A stretch of 64,000 nucleotides of DNA from Lachnospiraceae bacterium (GTDB lineage: Bacteria > Bacillota > Clostridia > Lachnospirales > Lachnospiraceae), in the NCBI GenBank assembly GCA_910574865.1, contig CAJTDN010000011.1, positions 62,001 to 126,000 of the forward strand. The letters are read 5' to 3'. Shown piece after piece: positions 1 through 8,261 of the stretch (positions within the stretch are counted from its first letter, which is position 1; each line of letters starts with the position of its first letter). Position numbers and translations under genes: made by a program. The notes beneath the pieces were generated by a model. That model was given only the letters and a program-made list of their open reading frames with translations, made no database searches and was not told where the DNA came from.

Positions 1-11
1 GAAAATCAGTT

Positions 12-231
12 CTAATATAATGCATGGAAGAATTCCCAGTTCCAACCAAAGATGACTCTCAAAAGTTCCATCACAAAGTTCTTGTCCACCTCATACTCCT
101 TCGTTCCCTTCTGAATCCCGCAGCCAAGAACCGAAAAGACCGCATGCCTTCCACACCATGCTTGCCCAAGGCAACCTTTAGCTCCGTAAGCTTCTCCATC
201 CTGATAATCATCTCGATTTTGACACTCCCAT
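12..231 (-). pseudogene. Decayed P-II (GlnB-like) nitrogen regulator gene
   Basis: On the minus strand a P-II-like N-terminus (KIEMIIRMEKLTELKVALG) runs to GVEGM. The match then continues only in another frame (VFSVLGCGIQKG then TKEYEVDKNF) to a stop at 12-14. This resembles the P-II start, the GMTV..V.GCG.QKG block and the beginning of the T-loop. A good ribosome binding site (GGAGG, 10 bases before the ATG at 229-231) is present, but that ATG is itself one base out of frame with the KIEM segment. The C-terminal third of a normal P-II (about 110 residues) is absent. I infer a pseudogene with two frameshifts and a truncation. Sequencing error is the main alternative. Confidence 0.55.
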
Positions 232-321
232 ATGGTTCTTCCCTCCTTTCACCCCGTATGCCAAGCGTGCCGTGCCTCCTCCAAAGGGTCATGACATGGC
301 AAATAGAATTCCCTATGACAC

Positions 322-375
322 AAAAAAGGACATACTATTGCCTTTTGCCAATTAAAAAGTCAATTCGTATGTCCT
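322..375 (-). terminator. Rho-independent terminator after the M6-like protease gene
   Basis: On the minus strand AGGACATAC (367-375) pairs with GTATGTCCT (327-335) and is followed directly by a run of T. It lies 175 bases past the protease stop codon and just upstream of the P-II remnant, so it separates the two. The rest of 232-549 shows no gene. Confidence 0.75.
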
Positions 376-549
376 AATCTATTCATTTAATAAGCCCAAA
401 GACAGTATAGTACAAATCAGGAAAAGAATCCAAAGGAAAATGAGTTTTTCCTGCAGGTTTCTTCGAAATTCACGGCCTAACCGGCCATGGATTGTAACGG
501 CATCTAGCCAAGTCAAGTGGGTATTCTCAATCTGACATAAAATCCTCGC

Positions 550-3500
550 TTACCAGCGCAGAATTCCCGTATTCTGGTCAAAATAATACCATCTTCCATC
601 AATATAACACAATCCCTTGGCCATCGCGCCCGTGGTCAAGTCAAAGTAGTAACTTCCCCAAAAAGTATGGTCCCAGCCCTTGACCATGCCGCCGGAAGCG
701 TCATAGCGAACCCACTTGCCCCCGCTGCTCCACTGGTACACGTCCTTCGACACCGCTACCGTCCCGTCCGCGTCGAACCAACGCCAATAATCATCTACAA
801 ATGTTTCCTGGCCGCTAAATTCGGCTTTCACCCCCGTTACCTTATAGAAGTAATAGAATTTTCCGTCTATCTCCTTGACACCCTTGGCCATAGCCCCAGT
901 TATCGGGTCGAAATAATACGTCCCACGACTTGTGTTCTCCCAGCCTTTCACCATGCGGCCATTTGCATCGTAACGAACCCACTTGCCTCCGTTGCTCCAC
1001 TGGTACACGTCCTTCGAAACCGCTACCGTCCCGTCCACGTCAAACCAATACCAGTCACCGTCAAGCGGAACTTCCTTGCTGCTAAACTCGGCCTTGATGC
1101 CCGTGGTCTTGGAAAAGTAATAATATTTCCCACCTATCTCCTTGACTCCCTTGGCCATCGCCCCGGTCGTCAAATCAAAATAATAGCTTCCTTGATTGGT
1201 GCTGTTCCATCCTTTAATCATTCGACCACTTGAATCATAGCGAACCCATTTGCCACCATTGCTCATCTGGTACACGTCCTTCGACACCGCCATCGTCCCG
1301 TCCGCGTCGAACCAGCGCCAGTAATCATCGACAAATGCCTCCTTGCTCGCGGCCTTGACACCATTTTCGTAGAAATATCTCTGGCCGTTCTCATATACCC
1401 ACCCGTTCTTCGTGGTACTTGGCTTCGTTCCTTCTCCGGTGCTTCCTCCTGGGTTCGTCGTCCCTCCCCCGGTATTTCCTCCCGGGTCGGTCGTCCCTCC
1501 CCCGGTGTTTCCTCCCGGGTTCGTCGTCCCTCCCCCGGTGTTTCCTCCCGGGTTCGTCGTCCCTCCCCCGGTATTTCCTCCCGGGTCGGTCGTTCCTCCC
1601 CCGGTGTTTCCTCCCGGGTCGGTCGTCCCTCCCCCGGTGTTTCCTCCCGGGTCGGTCGTCCCTCCCCCGGTGTTTCCTCCCGGATCGGTCGTCCCTCCCC
1701 CGGTGCTTCCTCCCGGATTGGTCGTCCCTCCCCCGGTATTTCCTCCCGGGTCGGTCGTTCCGCCTCCCACACCTCCAGTCGTCTGGGACTCATGAGACTT
1801 AATATATATTTTCTTCGCGGAATTGGCCATATATGTCAGGTAAATCTCCCCATTATAAGAATACCCCCTCAATCCTGACACATACTCAGATGCCACTGGT
1901 GTCCCCAACTGTTCCCAGCCTCCGTCGCCAATATATTTCACATATACCTGGTTGCTTTTTCCTCCCAGATATACGATATGTGGCGCGTCCCCGTGAAAAC
2001 AGATGTCAACTTCCGGAATACTTTCATTCGCATATGCGGCCTCTGCCGCCTTCGTCCAGTTCCCGCTGGAGGAAGCAAAGTCATACATATAAAGATAGCT
2101 GTCATTCACACCGAAGGACTCCCCGTTTTTCAACAGATACGCTTTGCCCTTGTGCAACTTGATAATTCCGTTGTTTGCCTTAAGGTTCTGATTGCCCACC
2201 AAATTCCAGGAACCATTATTATACTGTTTCACGTACATGCCATTATTAAAAGATTCCTTATATAAAACCACTATCCTGCCGTCCCCGACGGCAATGGACG
2301 GATTGCACGCATATTGGGAACTTTTTGCCACCACACCAAGCTCGGTGCCGCCTCCGGCGGCATATTTACAAACCCTCACTTCCGAATTCCCGTTTCCCAT
2401 GTCGCCATTTGAATATGCCAAATAAACCCCGCTCGAATCCGAAGTCACGTCAAGCTCATTGGCCACACCAGCGGTCGCATAAACCTTCTCCCATCCACTC
2501 CCGTTCCATCTGTATAATTTTGCAGCGGAGTTACTAACCCCATACGCAATGTATGGCGAGCCATTATACTGTACCAATTGGTAGCCATAAGCCCCGCTTT
2601 CTTTCGACAAACCACTGCCAACCTGGCTCCAGCCCGTAGATTGATATCGGTAAAGATAAATGCCATTCGTCCTATCCTGCAAATAATATATCGTCCCGTC
2701 CGAGTCCATATATGAATCAATCCCTGATGCCCCCTGCGTATCCTGGCTGGAAACAGTCGTCCAGTACGCACCGTTGGACGAATCCGTAAACGTAATGTCA
2801 AAGGTAATCTGGTCTCCGGCGGCGCTCCCTATATTCTCAATGACAATTCCACTGTTCATGCCATCAGAGTACGTGATTGCCCCATCCTCTAACGATTTCG
2901 TGGCATCACTCGTACCATAGGAAGTTCGGTTCGTTTCCGCAGAGAAGAATGAACCATTCATAAGAGGGTTTATTTGTGCCTGCTCATATTTCTTTCCATC
3001 ACTGCCAATGGCATAGGAATCCCCCGGCCGGAATACATAGGCCTGCCACGGCGCCCCATCATAATTCCGATAGGCATTCGTATTAATCCTATAAATAATC
3101 AATCCTGAACCCGGAACGTTGGCATCATAGTCTTCACTGCCATATGCCCCCTTCCTACGGTATTCCAATACGAAAAATTCCGTGTCGGAATATGCCGTTT
3201 TCAATATGACCGCCTGTCGATCCTTCGTGGCCGCCGTTGCGGCAGATGCGGCATAAATACTATACCCTTTCTGGGATGTCGTCACCTCTGGTATCGAAAA
3301 CCATTTCGTGTAATGGGAACGAAAATAGGCAAGTGGATACTTCATACGATAGTCTGCCGAAGCCATGATGTCCCACATCCCTACCGGTGTCGCACCTCCG
3401 CCATTTACATATAAGTCCTGGTACCCCAACGTATGTAAAAACTCATGAACCAAGACACCGGACTGATTACTCCCCATGAACACGCCGCCTTCCGTAACCA

Positions 3501-4476
3501 GGTTATAATCCCGAACCAGGTTTCCATCAACCTGCTCATCTCCCCTATAAGTGGCCTTGTGTCCATAAAAGTGTTTATTTGCATTTCCTTCTGCATCATC
3601 ACATGCCACCACGATGGTCATGTTATCCACGATATTCTCATTTTTACTAAGATGGAGATCCACCCCCACGCCGCCGGACGCATTCAATTGTGCAATGATT
3701 TCCGCAATCATCTCCGAATCCGTATTTTGGCTGTAGTAATGTTCCGCATTATATTTTAACTTGTATGGGGTAAACTTCCCCGTACTTGCATCATATTGCG
3801 GAAATATATTCATGACCTGCAGTGCGCCATAAGAAATATTATACAAATATTGTCTAAAACCACGTGGCTTCGCCTCACTGCCGTCAAAAAATTCAAACAC
3901 CTTGTCTGGATGATTTACATGGCAATTATTATTAAACGTACTGATATTAGAATGATCATGGGACGTATCTGCAAAATCCACAAAAATAACCAGATTGCTA
4001 AAATTGCCGGTCGTAGAAGTCGTATATGCCCTCGCGGAATTTTCAGTACTATAAGGCACCACCTCGTCGGAAGTCCCATCTTCTGCAAGAGATTCGGCAT
4101 TCGGAGAAGCTTCGTTTTCAGAATCCAAATCAATTTCCTCTTCAAGCTCCACCAGACTCTCTTCTGTTTTCCCTTCCAGCGAATTCGCGTTGAAAACCTC
4201 CTCTTCTGAATTTGTTTCCAAAATCATGTCCTCCGACTCCTGCTCCGCAACCTCGTCCGACACTTTTGATTCCAAAGTTGCTTCCTCTGCAGTTCCTGCC
4301 AAAAACGCATCTTCCGAATTTTCTTCAAAAGAATCCACCAATGCAGAATCCGTCGTATTTTCCGTAGGTTCCACAGAAGCCGCAAGAACATCCATTCCAC
4401 CCACTAAATTCCCCCCCAATATCATGCATAACGAGAGAATGAGCGAGAGAAATCTTTTTACTAAAATCCTTTTCAT
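550..4476 (-). CDS. Secreted M6-like metalloprotease with cell-wall-binding repeats
   Basis: A 1308-residue exported protein. The Sec signal peptide is clear (KR-rich start, hydrophobic LSLILSLCMILGG, cleavage near VLAA). An acidic stretch to about residue 145 may be a propeptide. The catalytic domain carries the zinc motif HEFLHTLGYQD (HExxHxxGxxD, about residues 343-353) typical of M6/immune-inhibitor-A-like peptidases, followed by a beta-rich region with WD/sialidase-like repeats. Next come a Gly/Thr/Asp/Pro linker of about ten 11-residue repeats and three modules of about 85 residues rich in W, Y and G (YYFD..TGAMAKG, WRWFDADG), which resemble choline-binding or glucan/cell-wall-binding repeats. 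The start has AAGGAGG eight bases before ATG. I infer a surface-retained or secreted protease; the substrate is unknown. Confidence 0.88.
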   Translation of the reverse strand: MKRILVKRFLSLILSLCMILGGNLVGGMDVLAASVEPTENTTDSALVDSFEENSEDAFLAGTAEEATLESKVSDEVAEQESEDMILETNSEEEVFNANSLEGKTEESLVELEEEIDLDSENEASPNAESLAEDGTSDEVVPYSTENSARAYTTSTTGNFSNLVIFVDFADTSHDHSNISTFNNNCHVNHPDKVFEFFDGSEAKPRGFRQYLYNISYGALQVMNIFPQYDASTGKFTPYKLKYNAEHYYSQNTDSEMIAEIIAQLNASGGVGVDLHLSKNENIVDNMTIVVACDDAEGNANKHFYGHKATYRGDEQVDGNLVRDYNLVTEGGVFMGSNQSGVLVHEFLHTLGYQDLYVNGGGATPVGMWDIMASADYRMKYPLAYFRSHYTKWFSIPEVTTSQKGYSIYAASAATAATKDRQAVILKTAYSDTEFFVLEYRRKGAYGSEDYDANVPGSGLIIYRINTNAYRNYDGAPWQAYVFRPGDSYAIGSDGKKYEQAQINPLMNGSFFSAETNRTSYGTSDATKSLEDGAITYSDGMNSGIVIENIGSAAGDQITFDITFTDSSNGAYWTTVSSQDTQGASGIDSYMDSDGTIYYLQDRTNGIYLYRYQSTGWSQVGSGLSKESGAYGYQLVQYNGSPYIAYGVSNSAAKLYRWNGSGWEKVYATAGVANELDVTSDSSGVYLAYSNGDMGNGNSEVRVCKYAAGGGTELGVVAKSSQYACNPSIAVGDGRIVVLYKESFNNGMYVKQYNNGSWNLVGNQNLKANNGIIKLHKGKAYLLKNGESFGVNDSYLYMYDFASSSGNWTKAAEAAYANESIPEVDICFHGDAPHIVYLGGKSNQVYVKYIGDGGWEQLGTPVASEYVSGLRGYSYNGEIYLTYMANSAKKIYIKSHESQTTGGVGGGTTDPGGNTGGGTTNPGGSTGGGTTDPGGNTGGGTTDPGGNTGGGTTDPGGNTGGGTTDPGGNTGGGTTNPGGNTGGGTTNPGGNTGGGTTDPGGNTGGGTTNPGGSTGEGTKPSTTKNGWVYENGQRYFYENGVKAASKEAFVDDYWRWFDADGTMAVSKDVYQMSNGGKWVRYDSSGRMIKGWNSTNQGSYYFDLTTGAMAKGVKEIGGKYYYFSKTTGIKAEFSSKEVPLDGDWYWFDVDGTVAVSKDVYQWSNGGKWVRYDANGRMVKGWENTSRGTYYFDPITGAMAKGVKEIDGKFYYFYKVTGVKAEFSGQETFVDDYWRWFDADGTVAVSKDVYQWSSGGKWVRYDASGGMVKGWDHTFWGSYYFDLTTGAMAKGLCYIDGRWYYFDQNTGILRW
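1432..1776 (-). repeat. In-gene 33-bp tandem repeats coding a GGTT(D/N)PGGNTG linker
   Basis: About ten near-identical 33-bp units encode GGTTDPGGNTG with D/N and N/S variants. The unit keeps frame, and all frames on both strands stay open across it, giving several false ORFs. Such a linker would space the catalytic part from the wall-binding modules. Copy number is likely to vary between strains. Confidence 0.9.
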
Positions 4477-4570
4477 GACGTTATCCTCCTTGAATTACGC
4501 GATGTCAAAACTCCCCATGTACTATGCGTTAACATTTGTATACCACTGAAACAAAATTTTCCATGACACA

Positions 4571-4607
4571 AAACTGCGTAGCTCAAAAAATCAACGCTGC
4601 GCAGTTT
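4571..4607 (-). terminator. Terminator after gmd
   Basis: On the minus strand AAACTGCGCAGC (4596-4607) pairs with GCTACGCAGTTT (4571-4582), with one mismatch, followed by TTG. It lies 51 bases past the gmd stop and separates the GDP-mannose unit from the protease gene. Confidence 0.65.
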
Positions 4608-4657
4608 CTTGTAGATTTATTCCATTGTATCAGAAGTCCTATCATTTTTCAACACAA

Positions 4658-5698
4658 TTATCCCATTCCCGCCTCTTTTTTTGCCAGCCGCAGGTCATGC
4701 TCCGCCATCAGCGCGCACAATTCCTCGTAGCTGGTCTTCTGCGGGTTCCAGCCAAGCACGGTCCGCGCCTTAGTCGGGTCGCCCCAAAGGTTGACCACGT
4801 CCGTCGGCCGGAACCACTGCGGGTTCACGCACACCAGCATCTTCCCAGTCTTCTTGTCAAAGCCCTTCTCGTCCATGCCACTGCCGCGCCACTCCAGCTC
4901 GATGCCGTCATGGGCAAAGGCCAGCGTCGTGAACTCGCGCACCGTGTGCTGCTCGCCGGTGGCAATCACGAAATCGTCCGGCGTATCCTGCTGCAACATG
5001 AGCCACATACATTCCACGTAATCCTTGGCGTACCCCCAGTCCCGCAAAGAATCCAGGTTGCCAAGTTCCAAGTGGTCTTGCAGGCCGCAGGCAATCCGTC
5101 CCGCCGCCAGCGTGATTTTACGCGTCACGAAATTCTCTCCCCGCCGCTCCGACTCATGGTTAAACAAAATACCATTGCAGGCGAACATGCCATACGCCTC
5201 GCGGTATTCCTTCATCATCCAAAATCCGTACTGCTTCGCCACCGCGTACGGGCTGTACGGGTGGAACGGGGTCGTCTCGCTCTGCGGGCACTCCTCCACC
5301 TTCCCATACAATTCGGAAGTCGACGCCTGGTAAATGCGGCACGTCTTGTCCAGGCCGAGCATGTGCACCGCCTCCAAAATGCGCAACACGCCGATGGCGT
5401 CCACGTCCCCGGTGTATTCCGCCGCGTCGAAGCTGACCCCGACATGGCTCTGCGCGGCCAGGTTGTAAATCTCGTCCGGACGCACCAGGTTCACGATACG
5501 GATGATGCTGGACGAATCCGACAAGTCGCCGTCATGCAAGGTAATCGTCCCCGCCGCGATCAAATGGTCAATCCGCTCCGTCGTGGACACGGAGGAGCGA
5601 CGGACAATTCCATGCACCTCGTACCCCTTTTCCAACAAAAACTCCGCCAGGTACGAACCGTCCTGGCCGGTAATCCCGGTAATCAATGCTTTCTTCAT
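4658..5698 (-). CDS. gmd: GDP-mannose 4,6-dehydratase
   Basis: A 346-residue cytosolic short-chain dehydrogenase/reductase that converts GDP-mannose to GDP-4-keto-6-deoxymannose, the precursor of GDP-fucose, GDP-rhamnose and related sugars. The N-terminal NADP-binding motif GITGQDG, the following [14 protein letters not shown] and the catalytic YxxxK (YAVAK) are all present. I chose the ATG at 5696-5698 (MKKALITG) because AGGAG lies seven bases upstream; an ATG two codons earlier is too close to it, and the longer open frame runs back into manA. It follows manA by 23 bases in a manC-manA-gmd unit. No GDP-fucose synthase or reductase lies beside it, so the final sugar cannot be told. Confidence 0.93.
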   Translation of the reverse strand: MKKALITGITGQDGSYLAEFLLEKGYEVHGIVRRSSVSTTERIDHLIAAGTITLHDGDLSDSSSIIRIVNLVRPDEIYNLAAQSHVGVSFDAAEYTGDVDAIGVLRILEAVHMLGLDKTCRIYQASTSELYGKVEECPQSETTPFHPYSPYAVAKQYGFWMMKEYREAYGMFACNGILFNHESERRGENFVTRKITLAAGRIACGLQDHLELGNLDSLRDWGYAKDYVECMWLMLQQDTPDDFVIATGEQHTVREFTTLAFAHDGIELEWRGSGMDEKGFDKKTGKMLVCVNPQWFRPTDVVNLWGDPTKARTVLGWNPQKTSYEELCALMAEHDLRLAKKEAGMG

Positions 5699-5721
5699 TC
5701 CCATACTCCTTTCATTTTCCC

Positions 5722-6729
5722 TCAGCAACGTATTTTCAGAAGTTCCGCCCTTCCGGCTATGTGGCACCTTCCAAGTGATGCCGGGAGAAAAACACAATCC
5801 CCCTTGACAAATCGTAACGCCCGGGACACGCTGGCCGCATCGGCATCCCCCTGGCCCGCCTCTTCCGCGCCGGCTCCGCCTTCCACCTCGATTTTTGCTT
5901 CCCCCTCCAGGCACAAAAGCACCTGGAAGGAATTTTCCAGCACGGAAAATGAAAACCCGCTGTTAATTTGAATCCGTTCCGTGTCAAAATATTGGCAACG
6001 GCACAGAAGCTCCCGCGAACACCCCGGATAATAATGCACCATCCTCGGCTTCTGCCGCACGTCCCCCCCGGACTTCATGTTCAGCACCTCGACCGCCTTG
6101 TCAAAATGTAATTCCCGCTTTTTCCCGTCCTTGTCCATCCGATTATAATCATACACCCGGTAAGTCACGTTGGAGCTTTCCTGTATCTCCGCCACCAACG
6201 CGCCCGCACCAATCGCGTGGATTGTTCCCGCCGGAATGAAAAACACGTCTCCCTTGTGCACGTCCACCCGCTGGAGCTGCTTGGCCAGTTCACCGTCACG
6301 CACTGCCTCCCGAAGCTGCTTCGCCGTCACGTCATGCGCGAACCCGCAAACCAGGCTCGCCCCCGGCTTCGCGTCCAACACGTACCACATCTCGGTCTTT
6401 CCATTTTGCCCCTCGAAAGCCCTGGCATAGTCATCCCCCGGATGTACCTGCACGGACAAATCCTTTTCCGCGTCAATAAATTTGACAAGGATGGGGAATT
6501 CCCCGCACGCCTTGGTTCCCAAATACTTCGGATGGCGTTCCAGGACCTCCTGAAGCGTCCACCCCGCGAAACGCCCGCTTGCCACGGTGCTCGGCCCGTC
6601 AGGGTGGGTGGAACATTCCCACGTCTCGGCCAACGGAACCACGTCCATCTTCTTCCCGTATTCTGTTTTCAACCGCGAGCCGCCCCAAAGGTAATCCTTT
6701 CCGGCCGGCCTCAACAACATCGGTTCCAT
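5722..6729 (-). CDS. manA: Mannose-6-phosphate isomerase, class I
   Basis: A 335-residue cupin-fold enzyme that interconverts fructose-6-phosphate and mannose-6-phosphate. Family features include the start [19 protein letters not shown], the metal-site region QVHPGDD with E of TEMWYVLDA, and the later [19 protein letters not shown] Gly/Ala/Glu/Asp-rich insertion (about residues 284-301) interrupts the C-terminal barrel, which I do not associate with this family. GGAGG lies 13 bases before the ATG. It sits between manC and gmd and supplies substrate to the pathway. Confidence 0.93.
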   Translation of the reverse strand: MEPMLLRPAGKDYLWGGSRLKTEYGKKMDVVPLAETWECSTHPDGPSTVASGRFAGWTLQEVLERHPKYLGTKACGEFPILVKFIDAEKDLSVQVHPGDDYARAFEGQNGKTEMWYVLDAKPGASLVCGFAHDVTAKQLREAVRDGELAKQLQRVDVHKGDVFFIPAGTIHAIGAGALVAEIQESSNVTYRVYDYNRMDKDGKKRELHFDKAVEVLNMKSGGDVRQKPRMVHYYPGCSRELLCRCQYFDTERIQINSGFSFSVLENSFQVLLCLEGEAKIEVEGGAGAEEAGQGDADAASVSRALRFVKGDCVFLPASLGRCHIAGRAELLKIRC

Positions 6730-6755
6730 CTATTCTTTACATCCTCCGGCCTCGC

Positions 6756-8066
6756 TCACAGCACGAATACCTTTTTGTCCTTTTGGCTGATTTCCGTCCC
6801 GATTTGCACCTCGACCACGCTCATGTCCGTCTCCGCGATTAATGTATGCCTGCACCCGGCGGCAATTGATATGACATCGCCCGGACGCACGAATTGTTCC
6901 ATGCCATCCACCACGCACCGCCCGCGGCCCGAAATGACGTTCCAGACCTCGTCACGCTGTTCATGGCTATGGTACTTCATCCGGCTGCCCGCCGTCAACG
7001 TCGCCTTCACGGTCATCGCCCCCGGCTGCATGTCAATCACGGTATACGTTCCCCATGACTTCTCGACGTACCTCGCCTTGTCACGTATTTTCTCCACGTA
7101 CGGCTTCATGTAGCCGCTGCGCTCCTTGTCGGTAACCAAAATGCCGTCACAGCTTGCCGCAATCACCATGTCCTTGCAGCCCATGCATAGGATGGGCATG
7201 TCAAGTTCATTGACCACTTGCGTGTTATGGCAGGTATCGTCCTGTATGACGTTTCCCTTGGCCACGTCCGCCATGACCTCCGCCATCATGTTCCACGTCC
7301 CGATATCCTTCCACTCCCCGCCATAACGTACGACCTGGAGGCTCGTCTCGCGTTCGGCCACCGCATAGTCAAAACTGGTGCAAGGCAACGTGTCAAATTT
7401 CGCATAAAGGTCGCGATAATCCGTATATGCAACCATTTCATGGAGTTTGCCTATCAAATATTGCAGGCGAAAGGCGAACACGCCGGAATTCCAGAGCGCG
7501 TCCTGTTCCAGATATTCCTTCGCCCGCCTCGTGTCAGGCTTCTCGCAGAATTCCCTGACGTCGCTGACATGCTCCCCGTTCTCGGGAATAATGTAGCCAT
7601 ACTTGTCACTTGGATAAGTGGGTTCCACGCCAAGCAACGTCAAGTTGGCCCGGTCTTCCTTCACGAAGCCCTCCAACGCATGCACGGTCTCATAATAGTC
7701 GTCCTCGACGAACGGGTCTACCGGGCAGACGACGACGCACTCCGAACCGTCCACCCCCTTCTCGTCATGGAGGTATGCGGCCGCCAGCGCGATGGCCGGA
7801 AACGTGTCCCGCCTGGACGGTTCCACGCAGACGGACACGTCCTCGCCGACCTGGTTGTGTATCGTGCTGACCTGCGACTTGCTGGTCGCAATCGTAATTC
7901 GAACCTCCGGATCCGCCTTGACAAGCTGCCTGCACACGCGCTGTGCCATGGACTCGTATTCACCCCTCTCATTTTTCAGCAGGGGGATAAACTGCTTGCT
8001 GCGGATGTCGTTGGACAGCGGCCACAACCGCTTCCCGCTTCCACCCGACAAAATAATCACGTTCAT
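6756..8066 (-). CDS. manC: Mannose-1-phosphate guanylyltransferase with C-terminal cupin
   Basis: A 436-residue enzyme that makes GDP-mannose from mannose-1-phosphate and GTP. The nucleotidyltransferase signature GGSGKRLWPLS..SKQF is at residues 7-23, and an FCEKP motif follows near residue 170. The C-terminal third (from about residue 325) is a cupin domain (MKYHSHEQRDEVWNVISG), as in bifunctional ManC/AlgA-type enzymes. With manA next door, the cupin's isomerase activity may be redundant. The start is MNVIILSGG with GGAGG 12 bases upstream. First gene of the manC-manA-gmd unit. No phosphomannomutase is present in the window. Confidence 0.92.
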   Translation of the reverse strand: MNVIILSGGSGKRLWPLSNDIRSKQFIPLLKNERGEYESMAQRVCRQLVKADPEVRITIATSKSQVSTIHNQVGEDVSVCVEPSRRDTFPAIALAAAYLHDEKGVDGSECVVVCPVDPFVEDDYYETVHALEGFVKEDRANLTLLGVEPTYPSDKYGYIIPENGEHVSDVREFCEKPDTRRAKEYLEQDALWNSGVFAFRLQYLIGKLHEMVAYTDYRDLYAKFDTLPCTSFDYAVAERETSLQVVRYGGEWKDIGTWNMMAEVMADVAKGNVIQDDTCHNTQVVNELDMPILCMGCKDMVIAASCDGILVTDKERSGYMKPYVEKIRDKARYVEKSWGTYTVIDMQPGAMTVKATLTAGSRMKYHSHEQRDEVWNVISGRGRCVVDGMEQFVRPGDVISIAAGCRHTLIAETDMSVVEVQIGTEISQKDKKVFVL

Positions 8067-8261
8067 AAAACTTCCATTCCTCCATGCCCGCCGAACGTCA
8101 CCCGGATCCCTGCTTCGGCACTTTCCATTTCCGCAAAATGCCGCGCGGGCCGTCACATGTCACCTCACATGTAACATCCATGCCACACGCGGCACTTTGA
8201 AACACGAATTAGCGTACTGTACCGATGATTTTGGTCATACGGCTAACCCGTGTGTACCATA

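Noticed and set aside
1263-1802. Several repeat-rich open frames on both strands
   Set aside because: A 33-bp repeat keeps all frames open; only the glycine-rich frame joins the protease and wall-binding domains.
4625-5971. 448-codon plus-strand open frame
   Set aside because: It lies opposite gmd and manA and has no ribosome binding site or family resemblance; it reflects G/C-rich third positions of the real genes.
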